Shown here in pieces: positions 54,275 to 63,166 of a DNA stretch of 64,000 bases. The position numbers and the translations under genes are program-made. The notes under the pieces are model-generated. The model was not told the DNA's origin, did not search any database, and saw nothing but the letters and a program-made list of their open reading frames with translations. Within the stretch, counting starts at the first letter, position 1; every line of letters begins with the position of its first letter. Source of the stretch: Serpentinimonas raichei (GTDB lineage Bacteria > Pseudomonadota > Gammaproteobacteria > Burkholderiales > Burkholderiaceae_C); NCBI RefSeq assembly GCF_000828895.1, contig NZ_AP014568.1, positions 409,699 to 473,698 of the forward strand, written 5' to 3'.

Positions 54275-55120
54275 TTAGGCCGGCGGCTCGGGCTGCGCCG
54301 CCGCACCCCCGCAGCGGCTGTGTTTGCCCAGCAAGCCCGCCAATTGGCCGTAAATGCGCGGGTTGGCGGCCATGCATTCGCGCTGCTCCAAAAAGTCGGA
54401 CTCGCCGGTGAAGTTGCCCACCAAGCCGCCAGCTTCGGTGACCAGCAGCGCGCCGGCGGCCACGTCCCAGGGGCTCAGGCCGGTCTCGAAAAAGCCGTCG
54501 GCAAAACCGGCCGCCACGTAGGCCAGATCGAGCGCGGCCGAGCCGGGGCGGCGCACACCGCGCACTTTGGGCATGACCTCGCCCAGCATCTGCATGAAAT
54601 GCTGCATCGAATCGCCGGGCCTGAAGGGGAAACCGGTGCTGACCAGGCATTCGCTCAACTGGGTGCGCTTGGCCACGCGGATGCGGCGCTCGTTGAGGTA
54701 GGCGCCGCGGCCGCGGGTGGCGGTGAAGAGGTCGTTGCGGGTCGGGTCGTAGATCACGGCCTGCTCCAGCTTGCCGTGCACCTGCAGCGCGATGCTGACG
54801 CAATAGACCGGGAAGCCGTGGATGAAGTTGGTGGTGCCGTCGAGCGGGTCGATGATCCAGACGAAGGCGCGGTCGCGCCCCTTGCCCTCGCGCCGGCCCG
54901 ATTCTTCGGCCCACAGACCGTGGTCGGGGTAGGCTTCGTGCAGCGTGGCGATGATGGCCTGCTCGGCCGCCTGATCGACTTCGGTGACGTAATCGTTGGT
55001 TTGCTTGGCCGATACGCGCACCGATTCGATGTCGAGCGCGGCGCGGTTGATCAAGTTGCCGGCAGCGCGCGCGGCCTTGATGGCCACGTTGAGCATGGGG
55101 TGCAGGTGCGGGGAGGTCAT
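54275..55120 (-). CDS. suhB: Inositol monophosphatase-family protein SuhB
   Basis: 281 residues from ATG 55120. Mg-dependent phosphatase fold: [21 protein letters not shown] near residue 45, AEESG, the metal motif [20 protein letters not shown] (about 86-105), and [15 protein letters not shown] (about 216-230). SuhB also binds the transcription antitermination complex of rRNA operons in proteobacteria. Divergent from trmJ with 102 bp between starts; this pairing with trmJ-cysE is common in Burkholderiales. Confidence 0.92.
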   Translation of the reverse strand: MTSPHLHPMLNVAIKAARAAGNLINRAALDIESVRVSAKQTNDYVTEVDQAAEQAIIATLHEAYPDHGLWAEESGRREGKGRDRAFVWIIDPLDGTTNFIHGFPVYCVSIALQVHGKLEQAVIYDPTRNDLFTATRGRGAYLNERRIRVAKRTQLSECLVSTGFPFRPGDSMQHFMQMLGEVMPKVRGVRRPGSAALDLAYVAAGFADGFFETGLSPWDVAAGALLVTEAGGLVGNFTGESDFLEQRECMAANPRIYGQLAGLLGKHSRCGGAAAQPEPPA

Positions 55121-55222
55121 GGTTGTGTAGGAGCGCAAGGTAAGGGCGCGATGGCCGCTGAATGGGGCATTTTAGCGGGGTGGGGCTGTGGGCGCCCAAT
55201 TGTGTGGGCGCACAATCGTCCC

Positions 55223-56047
55223 ATGCGATCCAACCAGCCTATCTCTCGTTTCATTCTGATCGAACCCAGCCACGCCGGCAACGTGGGGGCGGTGGCGCGC
55301 GCCCTGAAGGTGATGGGCTTTACCGACCTGGTGCTGGTGCGGCCGCGCTGGGTCGATGTGTTGCAGCGCCCGGAGGCGCTCGAGCGTGCCAGTGGGGCCA
55401 CCGATGTGCTGGCTGGCGCGCGGGTGCTGGGCTCGCTCGACGAGGCGCTGACTGGCATCACGCACCTGTGCGCCACCGCCATGACGGTGCGCGACTTTGG
55501 CCCGCCCACCCTGGCCCCGCGCGAGCATTTGAGGGCCTGGGTGCGCACGCTGGAGGCTGGGCCACCGGATTCCAATCAAGCTGCCGATGAAGCTGCCCCT
55601 GAGCCTGCCGCAGCCGGGATCGCGTTTTTGTTTGGCCCTGAGCGCTACGGCCTGAGCAACGCCGATGTGTACCGCTGCCACGCCAGCCTGCGCATCCCGA
55701 CTGCGCCCGGCTACGGCTCGCTCAACCTGGCCGCTGCGGTGCAACTGATCGCCTACGAATGGCGGTTGGCCCTAGGGGGGTTTGATGCAGGCGCGCTGGA
55801 GCCGCTCGCCGTGCCGCCGCACCACGCTACCGAAGCCCCCGCCGATGCCGCCGCCATCGCCGCCACACTGGCGCACTGGCAGGAGGCGCTGGTGGCGCTG
55901 GAGTATCTGGACCCGGCGGCGCCCAAAAAACTGCTGCCGCGCCTGAACCAGTTGCTCAACCGGGCCCAGCCCACGCAGGCCGAAATCCATATCCTGCGCG
56001 GGGTAGCGCGGGCGGCCTTGCGGCTGGCGGCGCGGGCCAAAGGTTAG
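55223..56047 (+). CDS. trmJ: tRNA (cytidine/uridine-2'-O-)-methyltransferase TrmJ
   Basis: 274 residues from ATG 55223. SPOUT-superfamily enzyme that 2'-O-methylates residue 32 in the tRNA anticodon loop. The opening [24 protein letters not shown] and the trefoil-knot signature [19 protein letters not shown] (about 132-150) with [18 protein letters not shown] are conserved. Residues beyond about 195 form the extra C-terminal domain. The frame remains open upstream for 1.5 kb, but that is antisense composition only. cysE starts 11 bp after it. Confidence 0.9.
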   Translation: MRSNQPISRFILIEPSHAGNVGAVARALKVMGFTDLVLVRPRWVDVLQRPEALERASGATDVLAGARVLGSLDEALTGITHLCATAMTVRDFGPPTLAPREHLRAWVRTLEAGPPDSNQAADEAAPEPAAAGIAFLFGPERYGLSNADVYRCHASLRIPTAPGYGSLNLAAAVQLIAYEWRLALGGFDAGALEPLAVPPHHATEAPADAAAIAATLAHWQEALVALEYLDPAAPKKLLPRLNQLLNRAQPTQAEIHILRGVARAALRLAARAKG

Positions 56048-56058
56048 ACTGCGCGGCT

Positions 56059-56826
56059 ATGTTTGCCCGACTCAAGTCCGACCTCGATTGCATTCTGGAG
56101 CGCGACCCGGCGGCGCGCTCGCGCTGGGAGGTGCTGACCTGCTACCCCGGCCTGCACGCGCTGCTGCTGCACCGCATCGCGCACCGGCTCTGGGGCCGGG
56201 GCTGGCTGTGGCTGGCGCGCTGGCTGGCGCACTGGAGCCGCTGGCTCACCGGCATCGAAATCCACCCCGGCGCCAGCATCGGCGCGCGCGTTTTCATCGA
56301 CCACGGCATGGGGGTGGTGATCGGCGAGACGGCCGAAATCGGCGACGGCTGCACCATCTACCACGGCGTCACGCTGGGCGGGGTGTCGTTGCACAAAGGG
56401 GCCAAGCGGCACCCGACGCTGGGGCGCGACGTGGTGATCGGGGCCGGGGCCAAGGTGCTGGGCGGCTTTGTGGTGGGCGACGGCGCGCGCGTGGGCAGCA
56501 ACGCGGTGCTGACCAAGGCGGTGCCGCCCGGGGCCACGGCGGTGGGCAACCCGGCGCGCATCATTTTGGCCGAGGCCGATGCCCGGCGCGAAGAAGTGGC
56601 CTCGAAGATGGGCTTTTCGGCCTACGGCATCACGCAAAATGACGATCCGCTCAGCCAGGCCATGCGCGGCCTGATCGACAGCGCCGCGAGCCAAGAGCAC
56701 CAGATCGCGCTGCTGTGGCAGGCGCTGGAGCGCTTGTCGGCCCAGCAAGGCCAACCGCTGCCGCCCGACGCCGCGCGCCTGGAGCAGTTCGAGGCCCAAA
56801 AATTCAACGATCTGGTGGGCAAGTAG
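56059..56826 (+). CDS. cysE: Serine O-acetyltransferase
   Basis: 255 residues. First step of cysteine synthesis, acetyl-CoA + serine to O-acetylserine. Left-handed beta-helix repeats: [43 protein letters not shown] (catalytic His region), [21 protein letters not shown], and [15 protein letters not shown]. The C-terminal tail is about 60 residues. This is the shorter, SAT-type form. Its 3' end overlaps mog by 23 bp on opposite strands. Confidence 0.93.
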   Translation: MFARLKSDLDCILERDPAARSRWEVLTCYPGLHALLLHRIAHRLWGRGWLWLARWLAHWSRWLTGIEIHPGASIGARVFIDHGMGVVIGETAEIGDGCTIYHGVTLGGVSLHKGAKRHPTLGRDVVIGAGAKVLGGFVVGDGARVGSNAVLTKAVPPGATAVGNPARIILAEADARREEVASKMGFSAYGITQNDDPLSQAMRGLIDSAASQEHQIALLWQALERLSAQQGQPLPPDAARLEQFEAQKFNDLVGK

Positions 56827-57409
56827 GGCGCTGCGCGCTCTTGGGTCTAAAAGCCGCGCACACAGCGGGATCGGTTTCCAGATACGGGCCGCCGATCAGG
56901 TCGATGCAGTAGGGCACGGCGGCAAAGATGCCGGGCAGCAGCACGCGGCCGCCGGGCTCGCGCAGGCCTTCGAGGGTTTCGGCGATGCTCTTGGGCTGGC
57001 CCGGCAGGTTGATGATCAGGCAGCGCCCGCGCAGCACCGCCAGCTGGCGCGACAAAATCGCCGTGGGCACGAAACGCAGCCCGATCTGGCGCATCTGTTC
57101 GCCAAAGCCGGGCAGTTCGCGTTCGGCCACATCGCGCGTGGCCTCGGGCGTGACATCGCGCGGGGCCGGCCCGGTGCCGCCGGTGGTGAGCACCAGCGCG
57201 CAGCCCGCTTCGTCGGCCAATTCGATCAGGGTCTGGGCGATGCGCGCGCGCTCATCGGGAATCAGGCGCGCCTCGAACTGCAGCGGGTTGCGCAGCGCCC
57301 GGCGCAGCCAGTCTTGCAGCGCGGGCAGGCCCTGGTCGGCATAGACACCGGCGCTGGCGCGGTCGCTCACCGAAACGATGCCGATGCGCACCGGCTCCAG
57401 TGCGCTCAT
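56804..57409 (-). CDS. mog: Molybdopterin adenylyltransferase (Mog/MoaB family)
   Basis: 201 residues. Adenylylates molybdopterin before molybdate insertion in molybdenum cofactor synthesis. Signatures are [20 protein letters not shown] at the N-terminus, [20 protein letters not shown] (about 76-95, substrate-binding GGTG loop), [20 protein letters not shown] (about 133-152), and the [14 protein letters not shown] segment. It overlaps darP by four bases upstream and the convergent cysE end. Confidence 0.9.
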   Translation of the reverse strand: MSALEPVRIGIVSVSDRASAGVYADQGLPALQDWLRRALRNPLQFEARLIPDERARIAQTLIELADEAGCALVLTTGGTGPAPRDVTPEATRDVAERELPGFGEQMRQIGLRFVPTAILSRQLAVLRGRCLIINLPGQPKSIAETLEGLREPGGRVLLPGIFAAVPYCIDLIGGPYLETDPAVCAAFRPKSAQRPTCPPDR

Positions 57410-58107
57410 GCGGCCTCCAGCGGTTGCGCCGGGGGGGTGCTGGAACTGCGGTGGGCCAGGGCTTGGGCGTCGGAACCCGCCGCGCTGCCGTCCTCGGGTG
57501 GCTCCAGCCCGGCGCGCAGCAGTTGGTAGATTTCGCGAAAGCTTTTGCTGTGGCGCACGGCTTGGCCCGAGCGCTCGGCGCCGGCCTGGGCTTGCGCGTC
57601 TTTGCGCGCCTGGCGGATTAAGGTGCGCAGGTGTTGCAAATCGGTTTGCGGGGCGATTTGCAGCCAGGCATTGAGTGCCTCGTCGTCGGCCAGCAGGCGC
57701 GTGCGCCAGAGCTCGGCTTGGTGCAGGCGCAGGGTGTCGGCGGCGCTGCCGTGGTGCTGCTCGGCCAGCGCCTGCTCCACGGCTTGCACGGTGGCGCTGT
57801 CGAGCCGGCGCATGAGCTTGCCGATGTACTGGATCTGGCGCCGGCGGCCTTCGAAGTCGGTGATGCGCTGCGCGGCGGCCAGCGCATCGAGCAAGCCACT
57901 GGGCAGGGCCAGCCGGTCGAGCAGGCCGCTGCGCAGGCTGAGCAGTTGCTCGCCGAGTTGTTGCAGGTGTTCGCTGTGTTTTTTGAGGTCGGTGCGGCTG
58001 GTTTCGGTGTCGCCTTTGAGTTCGCGTTTGAGTTCGTGGTCCAGTTCGCTGCCCTCAGCAACGAAGTGGCCTTTGACGTAGTAGCCTTTGGTGGGTTTGC
58101 GTGCCAT
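57406..58107 (-). CDS. darP: Ribosome biogenesis factor DarP (DUF615)
   Basis: 233 residues. DUF615/YjgA-type protein that binds late pre-50S ribosomal subunits. Its N-terminus YYVKGHFVAEGSELD, the LDALAAAQRITDFEGRRRQIQYIGKLMR core (about 75-102), and HRLHQAELWRTRLL-like segment match. The C-terminal 50 residues, Ser/Pro/Ala-rich, are a low-complexity tail. Its start lies 10 bp from the left end of the palindromic element at 58118-58282, which should therefore include its promoter and 5' leader. Confidence 0.85.
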   Translation of the reverse strand: MARKPTKGYYVKGHFVAEGSELDHELKRELKGDTETSRTDLKKHSEHLQQLGEQLLSLRSGLLDRLALPSGLLDALAAAQRITDFEGRRRQIQYIGKLMRRLDSATVQAVEQALAEQHHGSAADTLRLHQAELWRTRLLADDEALNAWLQIAPQTDLQHLRTLIRQARKDAQAQAGAERSGQAVRHSKSFREIYQLLRAGLEPPEDGSAAGSDAQALAHRSSSTPPAQPLEAA

Positions 58108-58117
58108 CCGGCTATCA

Positions 58118-58282
58118 TAGTGTAGTGTTCAACGCTATGCAGCACATAAAACCGCGTCTTTGCCACCCTGGCGTCGTTGCAAATCCTCGCGATACCTACG
58201 GGTATCGCTGTGGTTTGCGCCTAGCCAGGACGCCAAATCCATCGTTGTTCTTAAGTGCTGCTTAGCGTTGAACACTACACTA
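58118..58282. mobile_element. 165-bp palindromic MITE-like element
   Basis: The two 28-bp ends (58118-58145 and 58255-58282) are inverted copies with one mismatch (the left TATGC corresponds to TAAGC on the complementary right). The interior is itself an imperfect palindrome, with CCTGGCGTCGTTGCAAAT pairing broadly with the right arm's complement and a final hairpin GCGATACC-TAC-GGGTATCGC. It codes for nothing and has no transposase, so it resembles a miniature inverted-repeat element or large RNA hairpin. It fills almost the whole divergent darP/pmbA gap, ending 10 bp before darP and 9 bp before pmbA start codons. Confidence 0.88.
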
Positions 58283-58291
58283 GCACCCAGC

Positions 58292-59749
58292 ATGAAAAAA
58301 TCCCGCTCCCCTGCGCCGGCCTCCGGCCCAACTGGCCCAAGCTCCAGCCCTGACACCACCACCGCCTATCCCGATCCCGAAGCGGGCTTTCAGTACCACC
58401 GGCAGCAGTTCGAGGCCTTGGCCGATCTGGCCCTGCAGCACGCCAAGCAACTCGGTGCCGCCGATGCCGCGGTCGAGGTTTCGGAAGCCGCCGGCCTGAA
58501 CGTCTCGGTGCGCATGGGCGAGTTGGAAAACGTGGAGCGCAACCGCGACAAATCGCTGGGTGTCACGGTCTATATCGGGCAGCGCCGGGGCAACGCCTCC
58601 AGTTCCGACTTCAGCCCGCAAGCCATCCGCCAAGCCGTGCAGGCCGCTTACGACATTGCGCGCTACACCGCCGAAGACCCGGCCGCAGGCCTGCCCGACG
58701 AGCAAGACGTGGCCACCGAGGCGCCCGAGCTGGAGCTGTTTCACCCGTGGCCCATCGATGCGCACGAGGCGCAGCAACTGGCCTTGCGCTGCGAAGCGGC
58801 GGCGCTGCAAACCAGCAAAAAAATATGCAACAGCGAAGGCGCCGGGGTGTCGGCGCAGCAGTCGCACTTTTACGCCGAGCACATGCGCGGCGGCGAGCGC
58901 GCTCGCGCGGGCATTTTTCGAGGCGGCTACGCCAGCTCGCGCCACAGCCTGTCGGTCTCGCCCATTGCGGGCAAGGGCGCGCAGATGCAGCGCGACTACT
59001 GGTACAGCTCGATGCGCAGCCCGGCCGACCTGGCCAGCCCGGAAGCGGTGGGCCGCTACGCCGCCGAGCGCGCGCTGGCGCGCTTGCAGCCACGCAAGAT
59101 CGCCACCACCGAATGCCCGGTGCTGTTCGAGTCGCCGCTGGCGGCCGGCTTGCTTGGGGCCTTCGTGCAGGCCATCAGCGGCGGCGCGCTGTACCGCAAA
59201 ACCAGTTTTTTGACCGACAGCCTAGGGCGCCAGGTGTTCCCCGAGCACATCGATCTGTACGAAGACCCGCTGATCGTGCGCGCCAAGGGCAGCGCCCCCT
59301 TCGACAGCGAAGGCGTGCAGACGGTGCCGCGCCAGGTGCTCAGCAGCGGCTGCGTCAAGGGCTATTTTTTGGGCAGCTACTCGGCGCGCAAGCTCGGCAT
59401 GCGCACCAGCGGCAACGCGGGCGGCTCGCACAACTTGGCCCTGCGCAGCCGCCTGACCCAGCCCGAAGACGACCTGCCCGCCATGCTGCGCCGCTTGGGC
59501 ACCGGCTTGTTCGTCACCGAACTCATGGGCCAGGGCGTGAACTACGTGACGGGCGACTACTCGCGCGGGGCCAGCGGTTTCTGGGTAGAAAACGGAGAAA
59601 TCGCCTATCCGGTGCAGGAAATCACCATCGCCGGCAACCTTAAAGAGATGTTCCTCGGGCTGGCGGCCATAGGCGCGGATGAATTTGCCTTTGGCTCCAA
59701 AAACGTGGGCTCGGTGTTGATCGAGCGCATGAAGGTGGCCGGTAGCTGA
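58292..59749 (+). CDS. pmbA: Metalloprotease PmbA/TldE
   Basis: 485 residues from ATG 58292. TldE subunit of the TldD/TldE protease that matures microcin-type peptides and degrades the CcdA antitoxin in E. coli. The family runs from NVSVRMGELENVERNRDKSLGVTVY (about 74-98) to YVTGDYSRGASGFWVENGEI (about 435-454). It starts nine bp after the palindromic element. In-frame starts exist inside the element but would not improve the match. Convergent with murI (eight bp apart). Confidence 0.92.
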   Translation: MKKSRSPAPASGPTGPSSSPDTTTAYPDPEAGFQYHRQQFEALADLALQHAKQLGAADAAVEVSEAAGLNVSVRMGELENVERNRDKSLGVTVYIGQRRGNASSSDFSPQAIRQAVQAAYDIARYTAEDPAAGLPDEQDVATEAPELELFHPWPIDAHEAQQLALRCEAAALQTSKKICNSEGAGVSAQQSHFYAEHMRGGERARAGIFRGGYASSRHSLSVSPIAGKGAQMQRDYWYSSMRSPADLASPEAVGRYAAERALARLQPRKIATTECPVLFESPLAAGLLGAFVQAISGGALYRKTSFLTDSLGRQVFPEHIDLYEDPLIVRAKGSAPFDSEGVQTVPRQVLSSGCVKGYFLGSYSARKLGMRTSGNAGGSHNLALRSRLTQPEDDLPAMLRRLGTGLFVTELMGQGVNYVTGDYSRGASGFWVENGEIAYPVQEITIAGNLKEMFLGLAAIGADEFAFGSKNVGSVLIERMKVAGS

Positions 59750-59757
59750 GCCACCAT

Positions 59758-60555
59758 TCAAACCGGCAGCGCGCTGGCCCGCACCGGCTCGCCCCACAGG
59801 CGCGCGATCAACCCTGCGGCGTGGGCGCAGTCGCCGCTGCTCCAAAAATGGGTTGTGCCTGTGGCGGTTGCGGTTAGGGCGGCCGGCCGCGGCAAGCGGC
59901 GCTGCAACTCGCGCGCCACGGCGGCGGCCGGGTCCAGCACCAGCACCCCGGGGCCGGCGCGCTGCTCGATCAGCGGGCGCAAAAACGGGTAGTGGGTGCA
60001 GCCCAGCACCAGCACGTCGGCCCCTTGCGCCAGCAGCGGCTCTAGGCAGGCGGACACCGCAGCCCTAGAGGCGGCGCCATCGAGCTCACCGCGCTCCACC
60101 ATTTCGACCCAGCCCGGGCAGGCTTGGGCCAGCACCCGCACCGGCCCGGCGTGGGCCGCGATCAGCCGCGCCAGGCCGGGGCTGCGCACGGTGTTGTGGG
60201 TGGCCAGCACGCCCACGGTGCCGCTGCGCGTGGCGGCTACAGCCGGCTTGACGGCGGGTTCGATCGCCACCAGCGGCAACTGCGGGAATTGCTGGCGCAG
60301 CGCCTGGATCGACAGGCCGGTGACGGTGTTGCACGCCACCACCACCGCCCGCACCTGCTGCGCCAACAAAAAACCGATGATGCGCTCGGCCCGCGCCTGC
60401 ACCTGCGGCACCGGCTTGTCGCCATAAGGGGCGTGGCCCGAATCGGCCACGTACAGCAGTTCCTCGGACGGCAACAGGGCGCGGATTTCGCGCAGCACCG
60501 ACAGGCCGCCGACGCCGGAGTCGAACACGCCGATGGGTTGCGGGGCGTCGCTCAT
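59758..60555 (-). CDS. murI: Glutamate racemase
   Basis: 265 residues from ATG 60555. Cofactor-independent interconversion of L- and D-glutamate for peptidoglycan. Signatures: IGVFDSGVGGLSVLREI (8-24), VADSGHAPYGDKP, the first catalytic Cys in VVVACNTVTGLSIQALR (about 73), and the second in VLVLGCTHYPFLRPLI (about 182). Convergent with pmbA. Confidence 0.94.
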   Translation of the reverse strand: MSDAPQPIGVFDSGVGGLSVLREIRALLPSEELLYVADSGHAPYGDKPVPQVQARAERIIGFLLAQQVRAVVVACNTVTGLSIQALRQQFPQLPLVAIEPAVKPAVAATRSGTVGVLATHNTVRSPGLARLIAAHAGPVRVLAQACPGWVEMVERGELDGAASRAAVSACLEPLLAQGADVLVLGCTHYPFLRPLIEQRAGPGVLVLDPAAAVARELQRRLPRPAALTATATGTTHFWSSGDCAHAAGLIARLWGEPVRASALPV

Positions 60556-60613
60556 GCCAAACAAAGCAGGCGTGGCGCGCAAACCCGATGGGGACCGGGC
60601 ATGGAGGGTGGCC

Positions 60614-61075
60614 TCAGCGCGCCAGCGCGGCTTTCACGGCCGCCGACACCTGGCCCATGTCGGCCTGGCCGGCCAGTTGCGTCTTGGCGGCTGCCATCAG
60701 CCGGCCCATGTCGGCCGGGCTGAGGGGGCGCCCCAGTTCGGCCGTCAGCGCGTCTGCGAGGGTGCCCACAGCGCTGGCCACGGCGGCGGCGCTCAGGCGT
60801 TCGGGCAGGTAGGCTTGCAACACTAGGGCTTCGGCCTGCTCCACGTCGGCCAGGTCGGTGCGGCCGGCCTGCTGGAAGGCGGTGATCGAATCTTTGCGCT
60901 GTTTGAGCAGCTTGTCGATCACGCCGACCACGGCGCCATCGTCGAGCACGATGCGCTCATCGACTTCGCGCTGCTTGATCGCTGCCAGCAGCAGCCGGAT
61001 CGTGCCCAGGCGAACGCTGTCTTTGGCGCGCATGGCGGCCTTCATGTCGTCGCTGATGCGGTCTTTGAGTGACAT
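60614..61075 (-). CDS. GatB/YqeY-domain protein
   Basis: 153 residues from ATG 61075. YqeY domain, the helical tail domain also found in the GatB subunit of tRNA amidotransferase, where it binds tRNA: MKAAMRAKDSVRLGTIRLLLA then KQRKDSITAFQQAGRTDLADVEQAE and DMGRLMAAAKTQLAGQADMG. The free-standing YqeY protein is found next to rpsU in many proteobacteria; its function is not settled. It is on the rpsU strand, 115 bp downstream, with a hairpin between them. Confidence 0.88.
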   Translation of the reverse strand: MSLKDRISDDMKAAMRAKDSVRLGTIRLLLAAIKQREVDERIVLDDGAVVGVIDKLLKQRKDSITAFQQAGRTDLADVEQAEALVLQAYLPERLSAAAVASAVGTLADALTAELGRPLSPADMGRLMAAAKTQLAGQADMGQVSAAVKAALAR

Positions 61076-61104
61076 CGTGGTGCGCTTTCTTGGGGCAAAA
61101 TGAA

Positions 61105-61138
61105 CAAAGCCCGCCAGAGTGTGCTCAAGCGGGCTTTG
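61105..61138 (-). terminator. Hairpin between rpsU and yqeY
   Basis: Ten-bp stem (61105-61114 with 61129-61138) with a 14-nt loop. Only a short T-rich stretch follows on the minus strand, so it probably attenuates rather than ends transcription, keeping rpsU expression higher than yqeY. Confidence 0.6.
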
Positions 61139-61190
61139 AAGGGGGTGGCGCAGCGCTGTTGCAGGCAGAGCCCGCGCAGCACCACGGCAC

Positions 61191-61403
61191 TTAGAACATG
61201 CGCTTGGGCAGTTGCATCGAACGCACGCGCTTGTAGTGGCGCTTGACGGCGGCGGCCTTCTTGCGCTTGCGCTCGGCGGTGGGTTTCTCGTAGAACTCGC
61301 GTGCCCGCAAGTCGTTGAGCAGGCCCAGTTTTTCGATGGTGCGCTTGAAGCGGCGCAGCGCGACGTCAAACGGCTCGTTGTCTTTAACTCGAATGGTGGT
61401 CAT
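61191..61403 (-). CDS. rpsU: 30S ribosomal protein S21
   Basis: 70 residues, full length. Basic ribosomal protein that binds the platform of the small subunit and helps start-site selection. [21 protein letters not shown] and the Lys/Arg-rich tail [18 protein letters not shown] are conserved. Followed by the hairpin and yqeY. Confidence 0.96.
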   Translation of the reverse strand: MTTIRVKDNEPFDVALRRFKRTIEKLGLLNDLRAREFYEKPTAERKRKKAAAVKRHYKRVRSMQLPKRMF

Positions 61404-61611
61404 TAGCCAAAAAATTCCAAGATTGGGCCGCGCCGACTCTGGGGCAAGATCGAGGCCTCAGACCGTGCTGCAGCAAGGGTTCCCCGTCTTGTGGTGGATC
61501 AAGGCCGACGGGGGATTGCCAGCAAAAGCAGCATTATATGCAGCTTGGCCGGGCAACGGAAGGGCCGGGTGTGTGTTTGGCACTACAGTGCGCTTGCAGG
61601 AGGCAATTTAG

Positions 61612-63126
61612 ATGTTTGAATCGGCAGAAATCGGGCACCGGGTCGAGAAGGAGCGCTGGAAGCAGGAGTCGGCGCGCCTGCGTCACGCCTTGTTGCAGGC
61701 GCAGTATCGCTTGCTCAACGAGGGGCGCACGGCGGTGCTGATTTTGGTCAATGGTGTCGATGGGGCAGGGCGTGGCGAGACCGTCAACACGCTCAACGAA
61801 TGGATGGACCCGCGCCACATCCGCACCGAGGCCTTTGGCCCGCAGACGCCCGAAGACCGCAAACACCCCGAGATGTGGCGCTTTTGGCAGGTGCTGCCGC
61901 CCAAGGGCCGGATCGGGATTTTTTTTGGTTCCTGGTACACCGACCCGGTGGCCTCATTCGCCCGGGGTGGCGAGACCCACGCCCGCTTCGTGCAGCGGCT
62001 GGAGCGCATTCGCCAGTTTGAGCGCATGCTGGTTGCCGAAGGGGTGGTGCTGGTCAAGCTGTGGTTTCATCTGTCCAAAAAAGCGGCCCGGGAGCGCCTC
62101 AAAACCCTGCAGTCCGACCCCAAAACCGCTTGGCGCGTCACGCCGCAAGACAAGGACAACCTCAGGCGCTACGATCGCTTCATCGAAGTCAGCGACGAGG
62201 CGCTGCGCAAGACCAGCTTGGGCGAAGCCTCGTGGCTGGTGATCGAGGGCAGCGACCCGGCCTACCGCACCCTGAGCGCCGCGCAGCACCTGCTGCAGGC
62301 CATGCAAGGCGCGTTTGCCCGCCGCAGCGCCGCCGACGGCAGCACGGCAGCAGCGGGGCCGGCCGCAGCGCCCGACCGGGTGCTGCAGCAGCCGCCTTTT
62401 CTGGCGCTCGATTCGCGCAGCCTGCTCAAGGTGCAGGACTACACGCGCAGCCTCAAGCGCAGCGTCTACGAGGACGAACTCGAACACTGGCAGGGCAAGT
62501 TGGCGCTGCTCAGCCGCGATGCGCGCATGCACAAACGGGCGCTGGCGCTGGTGTTCGAGGGCATGGATGCGGCCGGCAAGGGCAGCACCATCCGGCGCAT
62601 CACGCAGGCCTTGGATGCGCGCTTTTACCGCGTGGTGCCGGTGGCGGCCCCGAACGAGAACGAACGCGCCCAACCCTATCTGTGGCGTTTTTGGCGCTAC
62701 ATCCCGGATTTGGGCAAATCGGTGATCTTTGACCGCTCGTGGTATGGCCGGGTGCTGGTCGAGCGCGTCGAGGGCTTGTGCGCGCCCGCCGACTGGATGC
62801 GCGCCTACGGCGAGATCAACGAGTACGAAGAAGAGCTGTGCGATGCCGGGGTGGTGATCGTCAAAATCTGGCTCGCCATCACGCCCGAGGAGCAGTTGCG
62901 CCGCTTTCGTGAGCGCGAGCAGACGCTCTACAAAAATTTCAAGATCACCCCGGAAGACTGGCGCAACCGCGAGAAATGGCCGCAGTACGAGCGCGCGGTC
63001 GAGGAGATGATCGACCGCACCTCGACCCAGGTGGCGCCCTGGTACATCGTGGCCAGCGACAACAAGCACTGGAGCCGCATCGAGGTCTTGCGCCACCTGT
63101 GCCAGCGGCTGGAGGCAGCGCTGTAG
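61612..63126 (+). CDS. pap: Polyphosphate:AMP phosphotransferase (two PPK2 domains)
   Basis: 504 residues. Class II PPK2 enzyme that uses polyphosphate to turn AMP into ADP. Two PPK2 domains: N-terminal about 15-235 with the P-loop-like VNGVDGAGRGETVNTLN (Arg replaces the Walker Lys), and C-terminal about 275-500 with the intact FEGMDAAGKGSTIRRIT; KSVIFDRSWYGRVLVERVEG marks the lid. The missing lysine suggests only the C-terminal domain is catalytic, as reported for PAP enzymes. A strong ribosome site AGGAGG (61598-61603) precedes ATG 61612. Confidence 0.92.
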   Translation: MFESAEIGHRVEKERWKQESARLRHALLQAQYRLLNEGRTAVLILVNGVDGAGRGETVNTLNEWMDPRHIRTEAFGPQTPEDRKHPEMWRFWQVLPPKGRIGIFFGSWYTDPVASFARGGETHARFVQRLERIRQFERMLVAEGVVLVKLWFHLSKKAARERLKTLQSDPKTAWRVTPQDKDNLRRYDRFIEVSDEALRKTSLGEASWLVIEGSDPAYRTLSAAQHLLQAMQGAFARRSAADGSTAAAGPAAAPDRVLQQPPFLALDSRSLLKVQDYTRSLKRSVYEDELEHWQGKLALLSRDARMHKRALALVFEGMDAAGKGSTIRRITQALDARFYRVVPVAAPNENERAQPYLWRFWRYIPDLGKSVIFDRSWYGRVLVERVEGLCAPADWMRAYGEINEYEEELCDAGVVIVKIWLAITPEEQLRRFREREQTLYKNFKITPEDWRNREKWPQYERAVEEMIDRTSTQVAPWYIVASDNKHWSRIEVLRHLCQRLEAAL

Positions 63127-63166
63127 CGGGCGGCAGGGGGCCTCGATGGGCGGCCAGGGTTTTTGA

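Noticed and set aside
53693..55222. Open frame of 1.5 kb upstream of trmJ on the plus strand
   Set aside because: It is antisense to the EAL and suhB genes, and only the part after ATG 55223 is conserved.
58118..58282. Element as a complete insertion sequence or attC site
   Set aside because: There is no transposase frame and no integrase-type core site; only the inverted repeat is present.
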